Shown: piece after piece, positions 54,489-64,000 of the stretch | Layout: the number at the start of each line of letters is the position of its first letter | Numbering within the stretch: position 1 is the first letter of the stretch | NCBI RefSeq assembly: GCF_032271945.1 | Contig: NZ_CP130319.1 | Span: forward strand, 1,569,001-1,633,000 | Reading direction: 5' to 3' | DNA from: Paenibacillus sp. MBLB1832 | GTDB lineage: Bacteria; Bacillota; Bacilli; Paenibacillales; NBRC-103111 | Length of the DNA stretch: 64,000 bases | Notes under the pieces: generated by a model | Database searches by the model: none | Told to the model about the DNA's origin: nothing | Seen by the model: only the letters and a program-made list of their open reading frames with translations | Made by a program: the position numbers and the translations under genes

Positions 54489-56651
54489 ATGACAAAAAAA
54501 CTTCAAGGTATTCGCTCCATGGTTAACAAAGTAGTTCAGGCAGCTGGACAAGTTCGAAGGGGTCGACAAGTCGCCGCAACTGGCAGTTCAGGTACATACG
54601 CGGTTAAGGGTGCAAGCAACATTAAGCTGGAGAATCCAGTGAAATCTGTAGGTATGAAGCTGTTTCTGATGTTTTTCGTAAGTATTTTGTTTTTCGTTCT
54701 GACAGTAGGTATTATTTCTTATTCCGTGTCCAAAAACGTGATCAAGAACAAAGTATCCGATTCAAGCTTGCAAACGGTCACACAGGCAGGTCAGAAATTA
54801 GATTTTCTGTATCAAACGTTTGATGACATTTCGTTGCAAATTATGCTCAACAAGGATTTACAGGAATTGTTGGACAAGATTCCGAAATTGGAAGCGTCCT
54901 CCTATGAAGCACTTGATGTTACGCGTCAATTGACAGAGAAATTGAACGTGGTTACCTTCTCGAACAAATCGATTAAAACGCTTCATCTTTATCGCCCAGA
55001 TGGTAAGTTGATTGTTATCACGGGGTCTGGCGGTTCTTCCTTATCGGAAAACTTATCAAAGGAAGAATGGTTTAAGAAAACGATTGATAATGCAGGGAAA
55101 GTCACCTGGTTAGACAGCAAGGTTAAGGGGTATTCAAGCTCCTCTTCGAATACATTTGCGATTAGCCGTTTGATGCGTAATACACTAACGAATTCATCTA
55201 GCGGCGTGTTAGTCTTAGAACTTAGCACGGACACACTTGTTAAAGAATTAAGCGGTATTTCATTGGGGGATGACAGTAAAGTCATTATCTCGAATGCGGA
55301 TAACAAAAATATCGCCCTCAAAGAAATTGCTGAGATCGATAAGCCTGCCACAATTGAGTTAACAAAGGAACAGATGGAAGAAGAAACTGGCTCCTTTATT
55401 TCAAAGGATGACCACTTGGTTGCTTTTTACAAATCAAAAGTGTCTGGCTGGAACTTGGTTGGTGACATTCCTGTTAGTTCACTTGTTAAAGATGCGAAGA
55501 AAATTTTCAACTACACGATCATTATTGCGTTGGTTGCAGCTGTTGCGGCGATCCTAATCGGTATCTTCGTAGCTAGAATGATTGGCAGTCCGCTCATTAA
55601 CCTGCGTAACCTTATGCAACAAGGTGCGAAGGGGAAGCTTACCGTTCGTGCTAATTTCAAGTCGCAAGACGAGATTGGCCAATTGGGTAACAGCTTCGAC
55701 GTGATGATGCAGCAAATTACAACCCTCGTACAGCAGACGAGCACGTCAGCTCAGGCGGTTTTTGAAACGGCTCAGGAATTGACGCACTCCTCTCAAGTAA
55801 CGGCAACTGCAGCTAGAGAGATCGCTGTCGCAACAGACGAAATTTCCAATGGTGCTGGTGGTCTTGCAACAGAATCCGAGAAGGGGAATGAACTTACCCA
55901 CCACATCGGCATTCAGATGAAACAAGTAATTGAGGCCAACCTGGAGATGGGAACAGCAGCAGCTGATGTTCAGACATCCTCTGAATTAGGTACGAAGTAC
56001 ATGTCAGAGCTCATTTCTAAAACGAATTTGACGGAAGAAATGATCCGTTCAATGGTTGAGAAAGTCGACCGTTTGAAGGATAGCACGCGTTCCATCCGTA
56101 AGATTCTCGATGTTTTGAACAATATGACGAAGCAAACGAATATTCTTTCCTTGAATGCGACGATTGAAGCCGCGCGTGCAGGCGCTGCCGGTAAAGGATT
56201 CATGGTTGTTGCGGATGAGATTCGTAAGCTAGCTGATCAATCGAAACAATCCATTGACGTTGTTGGCCAAATTACGGAGACAATTCAACGCGAGATTGAT
56301 GAGACCGTTAAGGTGCTGTCTACAGCGACACCTATTTTCCAAGAGCAAATCTTGGCTGTTAAAGAAGCAGACACGATTTTCAAACAAGTGACGAATCATA
56401 TGGGGGGCTTCATTGTTCAATTGAGCACGGTAAGTGATTCCATCTCGACACTTGAACAATCGCAAGTTGTGCTATCCGATGCGATGACGAATGTCAGTGC
56501 AGTAGCTGAAGAGTCGCTTGCAACTTCCGAGGAAGTAGCGTCCCTAAGTTCAGAACAGCTGAGCATCAGTGATGGTTTGGTAAAATTGTCAGACAAGCTG
56601 GATTTGCTGTCCAAATCACTTACGGATACGTTATCCAAGTTCGAAGTATAA
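54489..56651 (+). CDS. Methyl-accepting chemotaxis protein with double-Cache sensor
   Basis: A 720-residue receptor. A ~50-residue cytosolic lead precedes TM1 ([19 protein letters not shown]). An extracellular Cache-type sensor of about 260 residues, TM2 ([21 protein letters not shown]), HAMP and the signalling domain with tip [22 protein letters not shown] follow. The ligand is unknown. The unusually long cytosolic N-terminus is uncommon for chemoreceptors. No che genes adjoin. ATG 54489 follows GGTGGTG by eight bases. Confidence 0.9.
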   Translation: MTKKLQGIRSMVNKVVQAAGQVRRGRQVAATGSSGTYAVKGASNIKLENPVKSVGMKLFLMFFVSILFFVLTVGIISYSVSKNVIKNKVSDSSLQTVTQAGQKLDFLYQTFDDISLQIMLNKDLQELLDKIPKLEASSYEALDVTRQLTEKLNVVTFSNKSIKTLHLYRPDGKLIVITGSGGSSLSENLSKEEWFKKTIDNAGKVTWLDSKVKGYSSSSSNTFAISRLMRNTLTNSSSGVLVLELSTDTLVKELSGISLGDDSKVIISNADNKNIALKEIAEIDKPATIELTKEQMEEETGSFISKDDHLVAFYKSKVSGWNLVGDIPVSSLVKDAKKIFNYTIIIALVAAVAAILIGIFVARMIGSPLINLRNLMQQGAKGKLTVRANFKSQDEIGQLGNSFDVMMQQITTLVQQTSTSAQAVFETAQELTHSSQVTATAAREIAVATDEISNGAGGLATESEKGNELTHHIGIQMKQVIEANLEMGTAAADVQTSSELGTKYMSELISKTNLTEEMIRSMVEKVDRLKDSTRSIRKILDVLNNMTKQTNILSLNATIEAARAGAAGKGFMVVADEIRKLADQSKQSIDVVGQITETIQREIDETVKVLSTATPIFQEQILAVKEADTIFKQVTNHMGGFIVQLSTVSDSISTLEQSQVVLSDAMTNVSAVAEESLATSEEVASLSSEQLSISDGLVKLSDKLDLLSKSLTDTLSKFEV

Positions 56652-56662
56652 GCGATATCGAG

Positions 56663-56696
56663 ATCCACTCTCCCTCAGGGAGGGTGGATTTTTTTT
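56663..56696 (+). terminator. Terminator after the chemoreceptor gene
   Basis: ATCCACTCTCC pairs with GGGAGGGTGGAT (one mismatch) and is followed by seven T. Confidence 0.85.
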
Positions 56697-56788
56697 GATT
56701 TTCAACGCAAAATAGCGGTTTGCATCGCATAGAGAATGCCGATAATGGAGACAAAGCAAGTATTCGAACGTAATAGGGGTTAGGGCCT

Positions 56789-58609
56789 ATGAAAGTGAAT
56801 CAATTGTCTTCCGTAGAAAAACGGCGTATTTTTCTCATGCTGCTCCTGATCGTGCTTCTATTTCTTGGCATTGTCGTAAAGCTCTTCTGGATTCAGATTG
56901 CGACCTCAGAGAGCTATTCCTCTCATGATATTAATCTTGTTAAAAATTCGGTCATTCAACGACAACGTGCGCTTGTGCTTGAGAGTGGGAGAGGGGAGAT
57001 TGTTGATCGTCATCTGCAGCCGCTGACAGGGCAAATTGTAAAAGCCGTTATCGCGTTCCCGATTAATCAGGAGTACGGATTGAAACAGCAAGAGGTCACA
57101 CAGCTGGTCCGTATTCTCCAAATTAATAAAGATCAATGGGCCTCATTTTCACGCGGATTGAAGGAGCCTCAGATATGGGGGACACAGGACGGTGGAAAAC
57201 CGATTCAACTGAGTGCGCAGCAGTCGAAAGCGATTGAAGGTCTCGCATTGCCGAATGTAAAAGTTGTAGAGATTGAGGATCGGTATCCGATTGGCATGAC
57301 GGCGCGGCAGTTAATTGGCTTTATCGGACAAAACCCTGATCGTGTGATGCAGCTCTACAGCAGTGATGTAGAGAAAGGTAAGCTGGAATTGACGACGAAA
57401 ATCGGAGGCGCAGGCCTTGAGAAGTCGTTTGATAAATGGCTGCGCGGCGTAGGCGAGACGTCCATTTCCTATTTCACTGACGCGGGCAAACGGCCGCTAG
57501 CAGGCTTAGATGCGCGAATGATCGCGCCTGGCAATTCCTTTTATCCTGTTAAATTAATCACGACATTGGATCGACAAGTGCAGCGGCAAATCGAGGCGCT
57601 AATGGATAAACTGGGTATCCGCGAAGGTGCAGCTGTTGTACAAGAGTCAACACATGGGGATGTCATTGCCATGGCGAGCAGGCCGAATTACAACCCGTCC
57701 CAAGTGGATTTAGCGAGTAACAGTTGGAGCAATTATGCGTTGAAATCGACGGCGCCTGGGTCCATTTTCAAAACCGTTGTGGCAGCAGCGGCATTGGATG
57801 AGAAAGTAGTTTCGCCGACAGAAACATTTGATTGCAAGGGAGCCATGGGGAAATATGGGTTCACTTGTTGGCGCAAAGATGGCCATGGTCCCCTTACCTT
57901 GGAAGAAGGCTATGCGCAGTCATGCAATATCGTATTTGCGGGCGTAATGAAACGTCTGTCTCCAGCCCTGCTCGAGAAATATGCCAATAAGCTAGGCGTC
58001 CTGAATGAGGTAGGGTGGACAGGAAAAACCGATACGAAAGATGCATTTGCACAATTTGATTCTGAGGATGCTGGGCAATTGTTCGCCGCGCATACCCCTG
58101 AGAATGACGAAGGCGTCTTGATGCAAACGGCAATCGGGCAAAGGGATGTGCGAATGACCCCGTTACAAGCTTCGAACATGGTCGTAACGTTACTGAATGG
58201 CGGAAAGGCCTTCTCGCCGAGAGTCGTCCAAGAGATTCAATATCAGACTGGCAGAGAAATGGAGCAATTCCCCGTTAAGAGCTTGGATGTTGAGGCAGGC
58301 AAAATTTCAGCGGCGACGAGTCGCACACTCCTTAATTGGATGAGAGAGGTCGTAACAGAGGGAACAGGGCAAGGATTGCTAGGCGCAAAATGGAAGCTGG
58401 CGGGTAAATCAGGCACAGCGCAAATTCAAAATGGGAAAGCTCAGAAAGTGAATCAATGGTTCATCGGCTACGGACCTGTGGATACCCCGAAATATGCGGT
58501 GTCGGTCGTAATCAAAAATATGGACCCAACGGAAAGCAATAAAGCCATTCCTTTATTCAAAGGGATCATGGATATCCTGGCTAATCAGGCTCCCGCCGCT
58601 GCAAACTAA
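56789..58609 (+). CDS. pbpI: Class B penicillin-binding protein, PbpI/PBP4b-like
   Basis: A 606-residue transpeptidase anchored by one N-terminal helix (IFLMLLLIVLLFLGIVVKLF). A pedestal domain containing ESGRGEIVDRHLQPL precedes the penicillin-binding domain. All three active-site motifs are present: SIFK (Ser325, Lys328), SCN (Ser378) and KSGT (Lys540). B. subtilis pbpI (yrrR), a sporulation-linked PBP, lies in the same neighbourhood after yrrO, which suggests the name. A vegetative PBP2-type role cannot be excluded. Confidence 0.82.
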   Translation: MKVNQLSSVEKRRIFLMLLLIVLLFLGIVVKLFWIQIATSESYSSHDINLVKNSVIQRQRALVLESGRGEIVDRHLQPLTGQIVKAVIAFPINQEYGLKQQEVTQLVRILQINKDQWASFSRGLKEPQIWGTQDGGKPIQLSAQQSKAIEGLALPNVKVVEIEDRYPIGMTARQLIGFIGQNPDRVMQLYSSDVEKGKLELTTKIGGAGLEKSFDKWLRGVGETSISYFTDAGKRPLAGLDARMIAPGNSFYPVKLITTLDRQVQRQIEALMDKLGIREGAAVVQESTHGDVIAMASRPNYNPSQVDLASNSWSNYALKSTAPGSIFKTVVAAAALDEKVVSPTETFDCKGAMGKYGFTCWRKDGHGPLTLEEGYAQSCNIVFAGVMKRLSPALLEKYANKLGVLNEVGWTGKTDTKDAFAQFDSEDAGQLFAAHTPENDEGVLMQTAIGQRDVRMTPLQASNMVVTLLNGGKAFSPRVVQEIQYQTGREMEQFPVKSLDVEAGKISAATSRTLLNWMREVVTEGTGQGLLGAKWKLAGKSGTAQIQNGKAQKVNQWFIGYGPVDTPKYAVSVVIKNMDPTESNKAIPLFKGIMDILANQAPAAAN

Positions 58610-58690
58610 ATTTTTTGGTGTTTTTTATTTGAATTTGGCTTACAATGCGGAGGGTACGACTACAACGTTCATTCAGGAGAACTTCATTTT

Positions 58691-59515
58691 ATGTTTAATC
58701 AAATAGGGCTGCCAGCCACGCTTCGGATTCTGGATCGTTCGAATGATCATGATTCCGACTCTGTTTTATATGCTTTTGCTTTAGAGGAGCTGCTCTGCCG
58801 AGCGATCGGGAAATCGGTGCTGCCTCTCTTACATATTTGGCGGCATCCTAGAGCGTTTGTAATGGGACTTAGGGATAGTAGACTTCCTCAGGCTTCTCAA
58901 GCGAATGCATGGCTGCAAAGCCAGGGCTTTGATACCGCTGTACGCAATTCGGGCGGAGCTGCTGTACCGTTAGATTTAGGCGTCGTTAATATTTCTCTGT
59001 TGCTTCCCAAAGAAGCGGGGGATATGGAGCATCGCAAAGATTTTGATGGAATGGTAAGTCTGATCCGCGATGTTATGATCTCGATAACAGATCAGATTGA
59101 TCAAGGAGAAGTCATCGGTTCCTTTTGCCCAGGAGAGTTCGATCTTAGCATTGGGGGGCGGAAGTTTTGTGGCATTGCGCAGCGGAGACAACAACTCGCT
59201 ATTTCCGTACAAGCCTTTCTAATTGTCGAGGGTGAAGGAGAAGAGAAGGCTGCGTGGGCGCGCGGCTTCTATGAACGTGCTGCAGGGACAGCATCTGAAC
59301 GGGATTATCCAGTCGTGGAAAGGGATAGTATGGCAAGCCTTGCGGAATGCTTGCAGGCGCCTTTAACAGCGGAGCATTTTGTAAGACAACTGCATGAAGT
59401 GCTAAGTGCAAGAGGTGTTCAGGTTGTGGGTGCTGAGGAGATCGAAGGGTATCCTATGCCATCACAGATACATGACATGATCGCGCTAATGAGGGAGCGT
59501 TATGCGATTAAGTAG
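58691..59515 (+). CDS. lipL: Octanoyl/lipoyl amidotransferase LipL-like
   Basis: A 274-residue LplA/LipB-superfamily protein. HPRAFVMGLRDSRLP, RNSGGAAVPLD and GGRKFCGIAQRRQ match LipL, with the catalytic Cys at residue 160 (LipL of B. subtilis uses Cys150). LipL moves octanoyl or lipoyl groups from GcvH to E2 subunits. The pyruvate dehydrogenase operon, whose E2 needs lipoate, starts 1 kb downstream. It is a single gene with a weak ribosome site (CAGGAG) upstream. Confidence 0.85.
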   Translation: MFNQIGLPATLRILDRSNDHDSDSVLYAFALEELLCRAIGKSVLPLLHIWRHPRAFVMGLRDSRLPQASQANAWLQSQGFDTAVRNSGGAAVPLDLGVVNISLLLPKEAGDMEHRKDFDGMVSLIRDVMISITDQIDQGEVIGSFCPGEFDLSIGGRKFCGIAQRRQQLAISVQAFLIVEGEGEEKAAWARGFYERAAGTASERDYPVVERDSMASLAECLQAPLTAEHFVRQLHEVLSARGVQVVGAEEIEGYPMPSQIHDMIALMRERYAIK

Positions 59516-59530
59516 CGCCCCCCATCGGAG

Positions 59531-60262
59531 CTAACCAAGAAAATAGTGCAGGGTCGCAGGCAACTCTAGTTGCCAGAACCCCCAAATATGTTTGCCGGGC
59601 TTCTCGATATAGTGGAGCGCGGCATTTTTGTCTTGCAGAAGCGTCTGGGTTAATCTGTTTTCTCTAACGAAATCAAACGTGCCGCGCTCCGTTGTGACGT
59701 CGGTTTCATCAAGTCCGATCAACATGTAGAGTTCAAGCCAAGACAAGTCATCGACGCTTTTAATTCTTTCGCGGGTAATGTCGAAAAATGCACCAGACAA
59801 GGATATAACCCGGCAAAAAAGGCTAGGATAATCTAAGGCGAGATGCAAGGAAACTGTTCCGCCAAGGGAATCGCCCGCAAGGATGCGTTCGGTACGCTCC
59901 TGACGCACAGGATAGCGATTCTCAATGTACGGAAGAAGCTCTTCCGCGAAAAATTGGCAGTACAGATCGTGACGCTCACCTTCTGGTGCATATTCGGATG
60001 TTCGATTTGCAATGTTGACATCGACGCCTACAACAATGGCTGGCTCTAAGTCTTCATCCAGAATCAAGCGCGTAAGCGTTGTAGCGATTCGGCCAAAATT
60101 AAAGAATTGTTCCCCATCTTGACAGTAAATAACTGGATAGGAGAGCAGCTCATTATAGCCAGGGGGGAGATAGATCCTCAAGGGGCGTGTTTCCCCGAGA
60201 AGGACTGAGGTGACTTCATCTTTGACAATCGTGCGCTTGTATAATCGGGAATCATCGGACAT
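59531..60262 (-). CDS. Esterase-D-type alpha/beta hydrolase
   Basis: A 243-residue single-domain esterase of the PF00756 family. The oxyanion/strand region LPPGYNELLSYPVIYCQDG, nucleophile elbow GDSLGG and catalytic His in GKHIWGFW are intact. Relatives include the ferri-bacillibactin esterase BesA and YbbA, but no siderophore genes are near, so the substrate is open. There is no signal peptide. It is convergent with lipL (15 bp between stops) and divergent from pdhA. Confidence 0.8.
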   Translation of the reverse strand: MSDDSRLYKRTIVKDEVTSVLLGETRPLRIYLPPGYNELLSYPVIYCQDGEQFFNFGRIATTLTRLILDEDLEPAIVVGVDVNIANRTSEYAPEGERHDLYCQFFAEELLPYIENRYPVRQERTERILAGDSLGGTVSLHLALDYPSLFCRVISLSGAFFDITRERIKSVDDLSWLELYMLIGLDETDVTTERGTFDFVRENRLTQTLLQDKNAALHYIEKPGKHIWGFWQLELPATLHYFLG

Positions 60263-60369
60263 GGAAAATCTCCTTCAAAGTAAGGTTAGGTGTATTATAG
60301 CAGTTGTCGGTTCCTTGTAAACTGTATTATATATTTTCGGGAACTGTACTATTCATCAGATGTAAAAAA

Positions 60370-60422
60370 GGTGAGATACCACGCCGTTGCTGGTGTACAA
60401 TTCACCAAAACAGGATTATAAT
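60370..60422 (+). promoter_or_regulatory. pdhA upstream region: inverted repeat and -10 box
   Basis: GGTGA (60370-60374) and TTCACC (60401-60406) bound an imperfect inverted repeat containing TACCAC and GGTGTA. TATAAT lies at 60417-60422, with only a weak -35 (TGTACA, 60394-60399) 17 bp upstream. The repeat would overlap the -35, as an operator might. The protein is unknown. The rest of 60263-60480 shows nothing else. Confidence 0.35.
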
Positions 60423-60474
60423 AATACTATAACAGAAGTTCAGATAGTAGGCACCAAAATCATATACGAGGTGA

Positions 60475-61563
<1,089 letters not shown>

Positions 61564-61632
61564 AAAGAACAACAAAGCTGATGCGTACGACGTCAGTTTT
61601 TCAGACGAAAAACTTTAGGAGGCACTATAGTC

Positions 61633-62610
61633 ATGGCACAAATGACAATGATTCAAGCGATTAAAGATGCAATGCGTGTAGAACTAGAGAGAGATCCTGA
61701 CGTTATTTTGTTCGGTGAAGACGTTGGTCATGTTGGCGGCGTGTTCCGTGCAACAGAAGGCTTGCAAAAAGAATTCGGCGAAGAGCGTGTATTTGATACG
61801 CCGCTGGCTGAGTCTGCAATCGGGGGACTTGCGGTAGGTCTTGGGGTACAAGGCTTCCGCCCAATCGCGGAAATTCAATTCGTTGGTTTCATCTACGAAG
61901 CACTTGACCAAATCTGTGTGCAAGCAGCTCGTATGCGTTACCGTTCTGGCGGTCGTTATAACTCCCCAATCGTATTCCGTACACCTTTCGGCGGCGGCGT
62001 AAAAGCTGCTGAGCTTCACACGGATGCGCTTGAAGGCTTGCTCGTTCAAACACCTGGAATTAAAGTTGTCGTTCCTTCTAATCCGTACGATGCAAAAGGA
62101 CTGCTTATCGCTGCAATTCGTGATAATGACCCTGTCTTCTTCATGGAGCATTTGAACTTATACCGCGCATTCCGCGGCGAAGTACCTGAAGGTGAATATA
62201 CCGTTGAGCTTGGTAAGGCGAACGTAGTTCGTGAAGGCTCTGATGTTACGATTATTACGTATGGAGCTATGGTGCATACATCGATGAAGGCCGCTGAAGA
62301 GTTGGAGAAAGAAGGCGTGAAAGTCGAAGTAATCGACCTTCGTACTTTGCTTCCGCTTGATATCGATACGATTGTTGCATCCATCAAGAAAACGAACCGT
62401 GCGATTATCGTTCAAGAAGCGCAAAAAACATCTGGTGTAGCAGCAGAAGTTATTGCTCAAATTAATGAGAAAGCGATTCTTCATCTGGAAGCACCGGTAT
62501 TGCGTGTTGCTCCGCCAGATACTGTGTATCCTTTCGCACAAATCGAAGACGCTTGGTTGCCAAGCCCTGCAAGTGTTATTGCTGGCGTTAAGAAAGTACT
62601 CGAATTCTAA
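61633..62610 (+). CDS. pdhB: Pyruvate dehydrogenase E1 component, beta subunit
   Basis: A 325-residue transketolase-like beta subunit. It begins [19 protein letters not shown], has [32 protein letters not shown] and the C-terminal transketolase domain ([15 protein letters not shown]). It forms the alpha2beta2 E1 with PdhA. TTAGGAGG precedes the ATG. Confidence 0.96.
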   Translation: MAQMTMIQAIKDAMRVELERDPDVILFGEDVGHVGGVFRATEGLQKEFGEERVFDTPLAESAIGGLAVGLGVQGFRPIAEIQFVGFIYEALDQICVQAARMRYRSGGRYNSPIVFRTPFGGGVKAAELHTDALEGLLVQTPGIKVVVPSNPYDAKGLLIAAIRDNDPVFFMEHLNLYRAFRGEVPEGEYTVELGKANVVREGSDVTIITYGAMVHTSMKAAEELEKEGVKVEVIDLRTLLPLDIDTIVASIKKTNRAIIVQEAQKTSGVAAEVIAQINEKAILHLEAPVLRVAPPDTVYPFAQIEDAWLPSPASVIAGVKKVLEF

Positions 62611-62642
62611 TACACAGTCGAAGGTAACAGGAGGTCGTACAC

Positions 62643-63971
62643 GTGGCATTGTTTGAATACAAGTTCCCAGAGCTTGGTGAAGGTATACATGAAGGTGAAA
62701 TCGTTAAGCTGTTAGTGAAAGCTGGCGACACCGTAACAGATGAAACCATTCTGATGGAAGTACAGAATGATAAAGCAGTTGTAGAAGTACCTTGTCCAGT
62801 TGAAGGCAAAGTCGTGAGCGTTGCCGTCAAAGACGGACAAGTGTGCACAATCGGCGAGCTTGTAATGACGATCGAAGTGACTGGCGAGATGCCAGCAGCG
62901 TCGATGCATCACGGTTCCAGCCACGCGGCGACAGCCGTGGCTGCGCCTCCAGCTGCAGCGCCTGCGCCGGCAGCAGTTGCAGTGGCAGCAGCGCCGGTGG
63001 CCGCTGCAGCACCAGCACCAGCCGCGGCGCCTAGCGCAGGCCGCGAAGTGCTTGCGACGCCTAGCGTGCGCAAGCTGGCAAGAGAGAAAGGCATCACACT
63101 CGCAGAGGTGACGCCTACAGGGAAGCACGGCCGCGTGACACGCGAGGACGTGCTTGGCTTTACAGGAGCAGGCAGCGTGAGCGCTCCTGCAGCGACAGAC
63201 GCTGCAGCGGTAGCAGCAGCTGAATCAGGGGCACCTGCTCCGGCACCTCAGCAGGTTGTCGTTGGCGATCGCGTAGAAGAGCGGATTCCGTTCAAGGGTA
63301 TCCGCAAAATCATCGCGAACGCGATGGTCAAATCCGTGTACACGGCTCCGCACGTGACATTGATGGATGAGATCGACGTGACAGCACTCGTCGCTCTACG
63401 CGAGCGTACAAAGCCGCTCGCAGAGAAAAAAGGCGTGAAATTGACGTACCTTCCTTTCATCGTGAAAGCATTGGTGGCAGCATGCCGTCAATTCCCAGTG
63501 ATGAATGCGATGATCGACGAAGAGAAGCAAGAAATCGTCTACAAAAAGTACTACAACATCGGGATCGCAACAGATACAGACAACGGCTTGCTCGTGCCTG
63601 TTATCCATGATGCTGATCGTAAAAACGTATGGTCGATCGCTTCTTCAATCAAAGATTTGGCTGTTCGCGGACGTGAAGGTAAATTGTCTCCGAATGAGCT
63701 AAAAGGCAGCACGATTTCCATCACGAACATTGGTTCCGTTGGCGGTATGTTCTTCACACCGGTTATCAACTTCCCTGAAGTTGCTATTCTAGGTGCAGGC
63801 CGAATTACAGAGAAGCCAGTTGTGAAAAACGGTCAAATCGTAGCAGCTTCAGTAATGGCGCTTTCCTTGAGTTTCGATCACCGTATCGTAGACGGAGCGA
63901 CAGCACAAAGCTTCTTGAACTACATCAAACAGCTTCTGGCTGATCCAGAGCTTCTCGTCTTGGAGGTGTAA
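62643..63971 (+). CDS. pdhC: Dihydrolipoamide acetyltransferase (E2) of pyruvate dehydrogenase
   Basis: A 442-residue E2. One lipoyl domain (residues 2-78) has the lipoylated Lys44 in VQNDKAVVEV. An Ala/Pro-rich swinging linker is followed by a peripheral-subunit-binding domain (LATPSVRKLAREKGI, about 137-172), a second Ala-rich linker, and a catalytic acyltransferase domain ending in SFDHRIVDGATAQSF with the active His and Asp. The linkers are much richer in G+C than the flanks because of their Ala and Pro codons. It forms the complex core; pdhD begins four bases after the stop. Confidence 0.95.
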   Translation: MALFEYKFPELGEGIHEGEIVKLLVKAGDTVTDETILMEVQNDKAVVEVPCPVEGKVVSVAVKDGQVCTIGELVMTIEVTGEMPAASMHHGSSHAATAVAAPPAAAPAPAAVAVAAAPVAAAAPAPAAAPSAGREVLATPSVRKLAREKGITLAEVTPTGKHGRVTREDVLGFTGAGSVSAPAATDAAAVAAAESGAPAPAPQQVVVGDRVEERIPFKGIRKIIANAMVKSVYTAPHVTLMDEIDVTALVALRERTKPLAEKKGVKLTYLPFIVKALVAACRQFPVMNAMIDEEKQEIVYKKYYNIGIATDTDNGLLVPVIHDADRKNVWSIASSIKDLAVRGREGKLSPNELKGSTISITNIGSVGGMFFTPVINFPEVAILGAGRITEKPVVKNGQIVAASVMALSLSFDHRIVDGATAQSFLNYIKQLLADPELLVLEV

Positions 63972-63975
63972 CAGC

Positions 63976-64000
63976 ATGGTCGTAGGAGATGCTTCTTTAG
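63976..64000 (+). CDS. pdhD: Dihydrolipoamide dehydrogenase (E3), first codons only
   Basis: Only eight codons are in the window, reading MVVGDASL. TTGGAGG lies upstream. Position directly after pdhC and the MVVGDAS opening common in Bacillales E3 support the call. The rest is beyond the edge. Confidence 0.7.

Overview
The window looks like chromosomal DNA from a Paenibacillus-type, endospore-forming member of the Bacillales. The evidence is gene content and order. Sporulation genes (a SafA-like LysM protein, bofC, a SpoIID-domain protein, spoVB) lie among housekeeping blocks that follow the Bacillus subtilis order: ruvA-ruvB-queA-tgt-yajC-yrzE-yrbG-spoVB-yrzD-secD/F-recJ-apt-relA-dtd-hisS-aspS-tcdA-rarA-cymR-yrvO-mnmA-yrrD-yrrI-alaS-yrzL-yrrK-yrzB-mltG-yrrN-yrrO. 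Departures from B. subtilis are a ruvC gene heading ruvCAB, separate secD and secF, a SPOR/SpoIID protein between ruvB and queA, and no trmR between mltG and yrrN. No rRNA, tRNA, CRISPR array, insertion sequence or prophage was seen.

Layout: 1-4.7 kb has the end of an NlpC/P60 hydrolase, a Nudix hydrolase, and a pheB-hom-thrB-pheA amino acid operon. 4.8-8 kb has a spore-coat LysM protein, a SigW-like ECF sigma factor and bofC. 8-15.2 kb has ruvCAB, the SpoIID-like protein, and the queuosine genes queA and tgt with yajC. 15.3-21 kb holds membrane proteins (PAP2, TIGR04086, SLC13/ArsB-like, DUF421, SpoVB) and comN. 21-30 kb has secD, secF, a CDF-like protein, recJ, apt, relA and dtd. 30-34 kb is an accessory stretch: a membrane-anchored FAD oxidoreductase, a very acidic protein, and a doxX/HxlR pair. 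34-40 kb has hisS-aspS behind a T-box, then tcdA and rarA. 40-46 kb has mnmA and neighbours on the minus strand and cymR, yrvO and others on the plus strand. 46-54.3 kb has alaS behind a T-box, ireB, ruvX, two DUF1292 genes, mltG and two U32 genes. 54.4-60.3 kb has a chemoreceptor, a class B PBP, lipL and an esterase. 60.4-64 kb has pdhA-pdhB-pdhC and the first codons of pdhD.

Several genes fit together functionally. LipL can lipoylate the PdhC lipoyl domain. YrvO can supply sulfur to MnmA, and CymR controls cysteine metabolism. Dtd, AlaS, HisS, AspS, TcdA, MnmA, QueA, Tgt and the U32 proteins all serve tRNA charging, proofreading or modification.

The least ordinary signals are: (1) a minus-strand promoter at about 46.3 kb carrying two Fur-box-like operators and driving an unannotated transcript of about 170 nt with a 43-codon ORF; (2) a dispersed ~113 bp element present twice (16650-16762 and 33079-33192) whose hairpin is kept by compensatory changes; (3) mnmA, whose proper start is separated from the rest of the gene by a canonical A-AAA-AAC -1 slippery heptamer; (4) a hisS T-box whose specifier appears to read Asp; and (5) a CDF-like protein that has lost its usual metal ligands.
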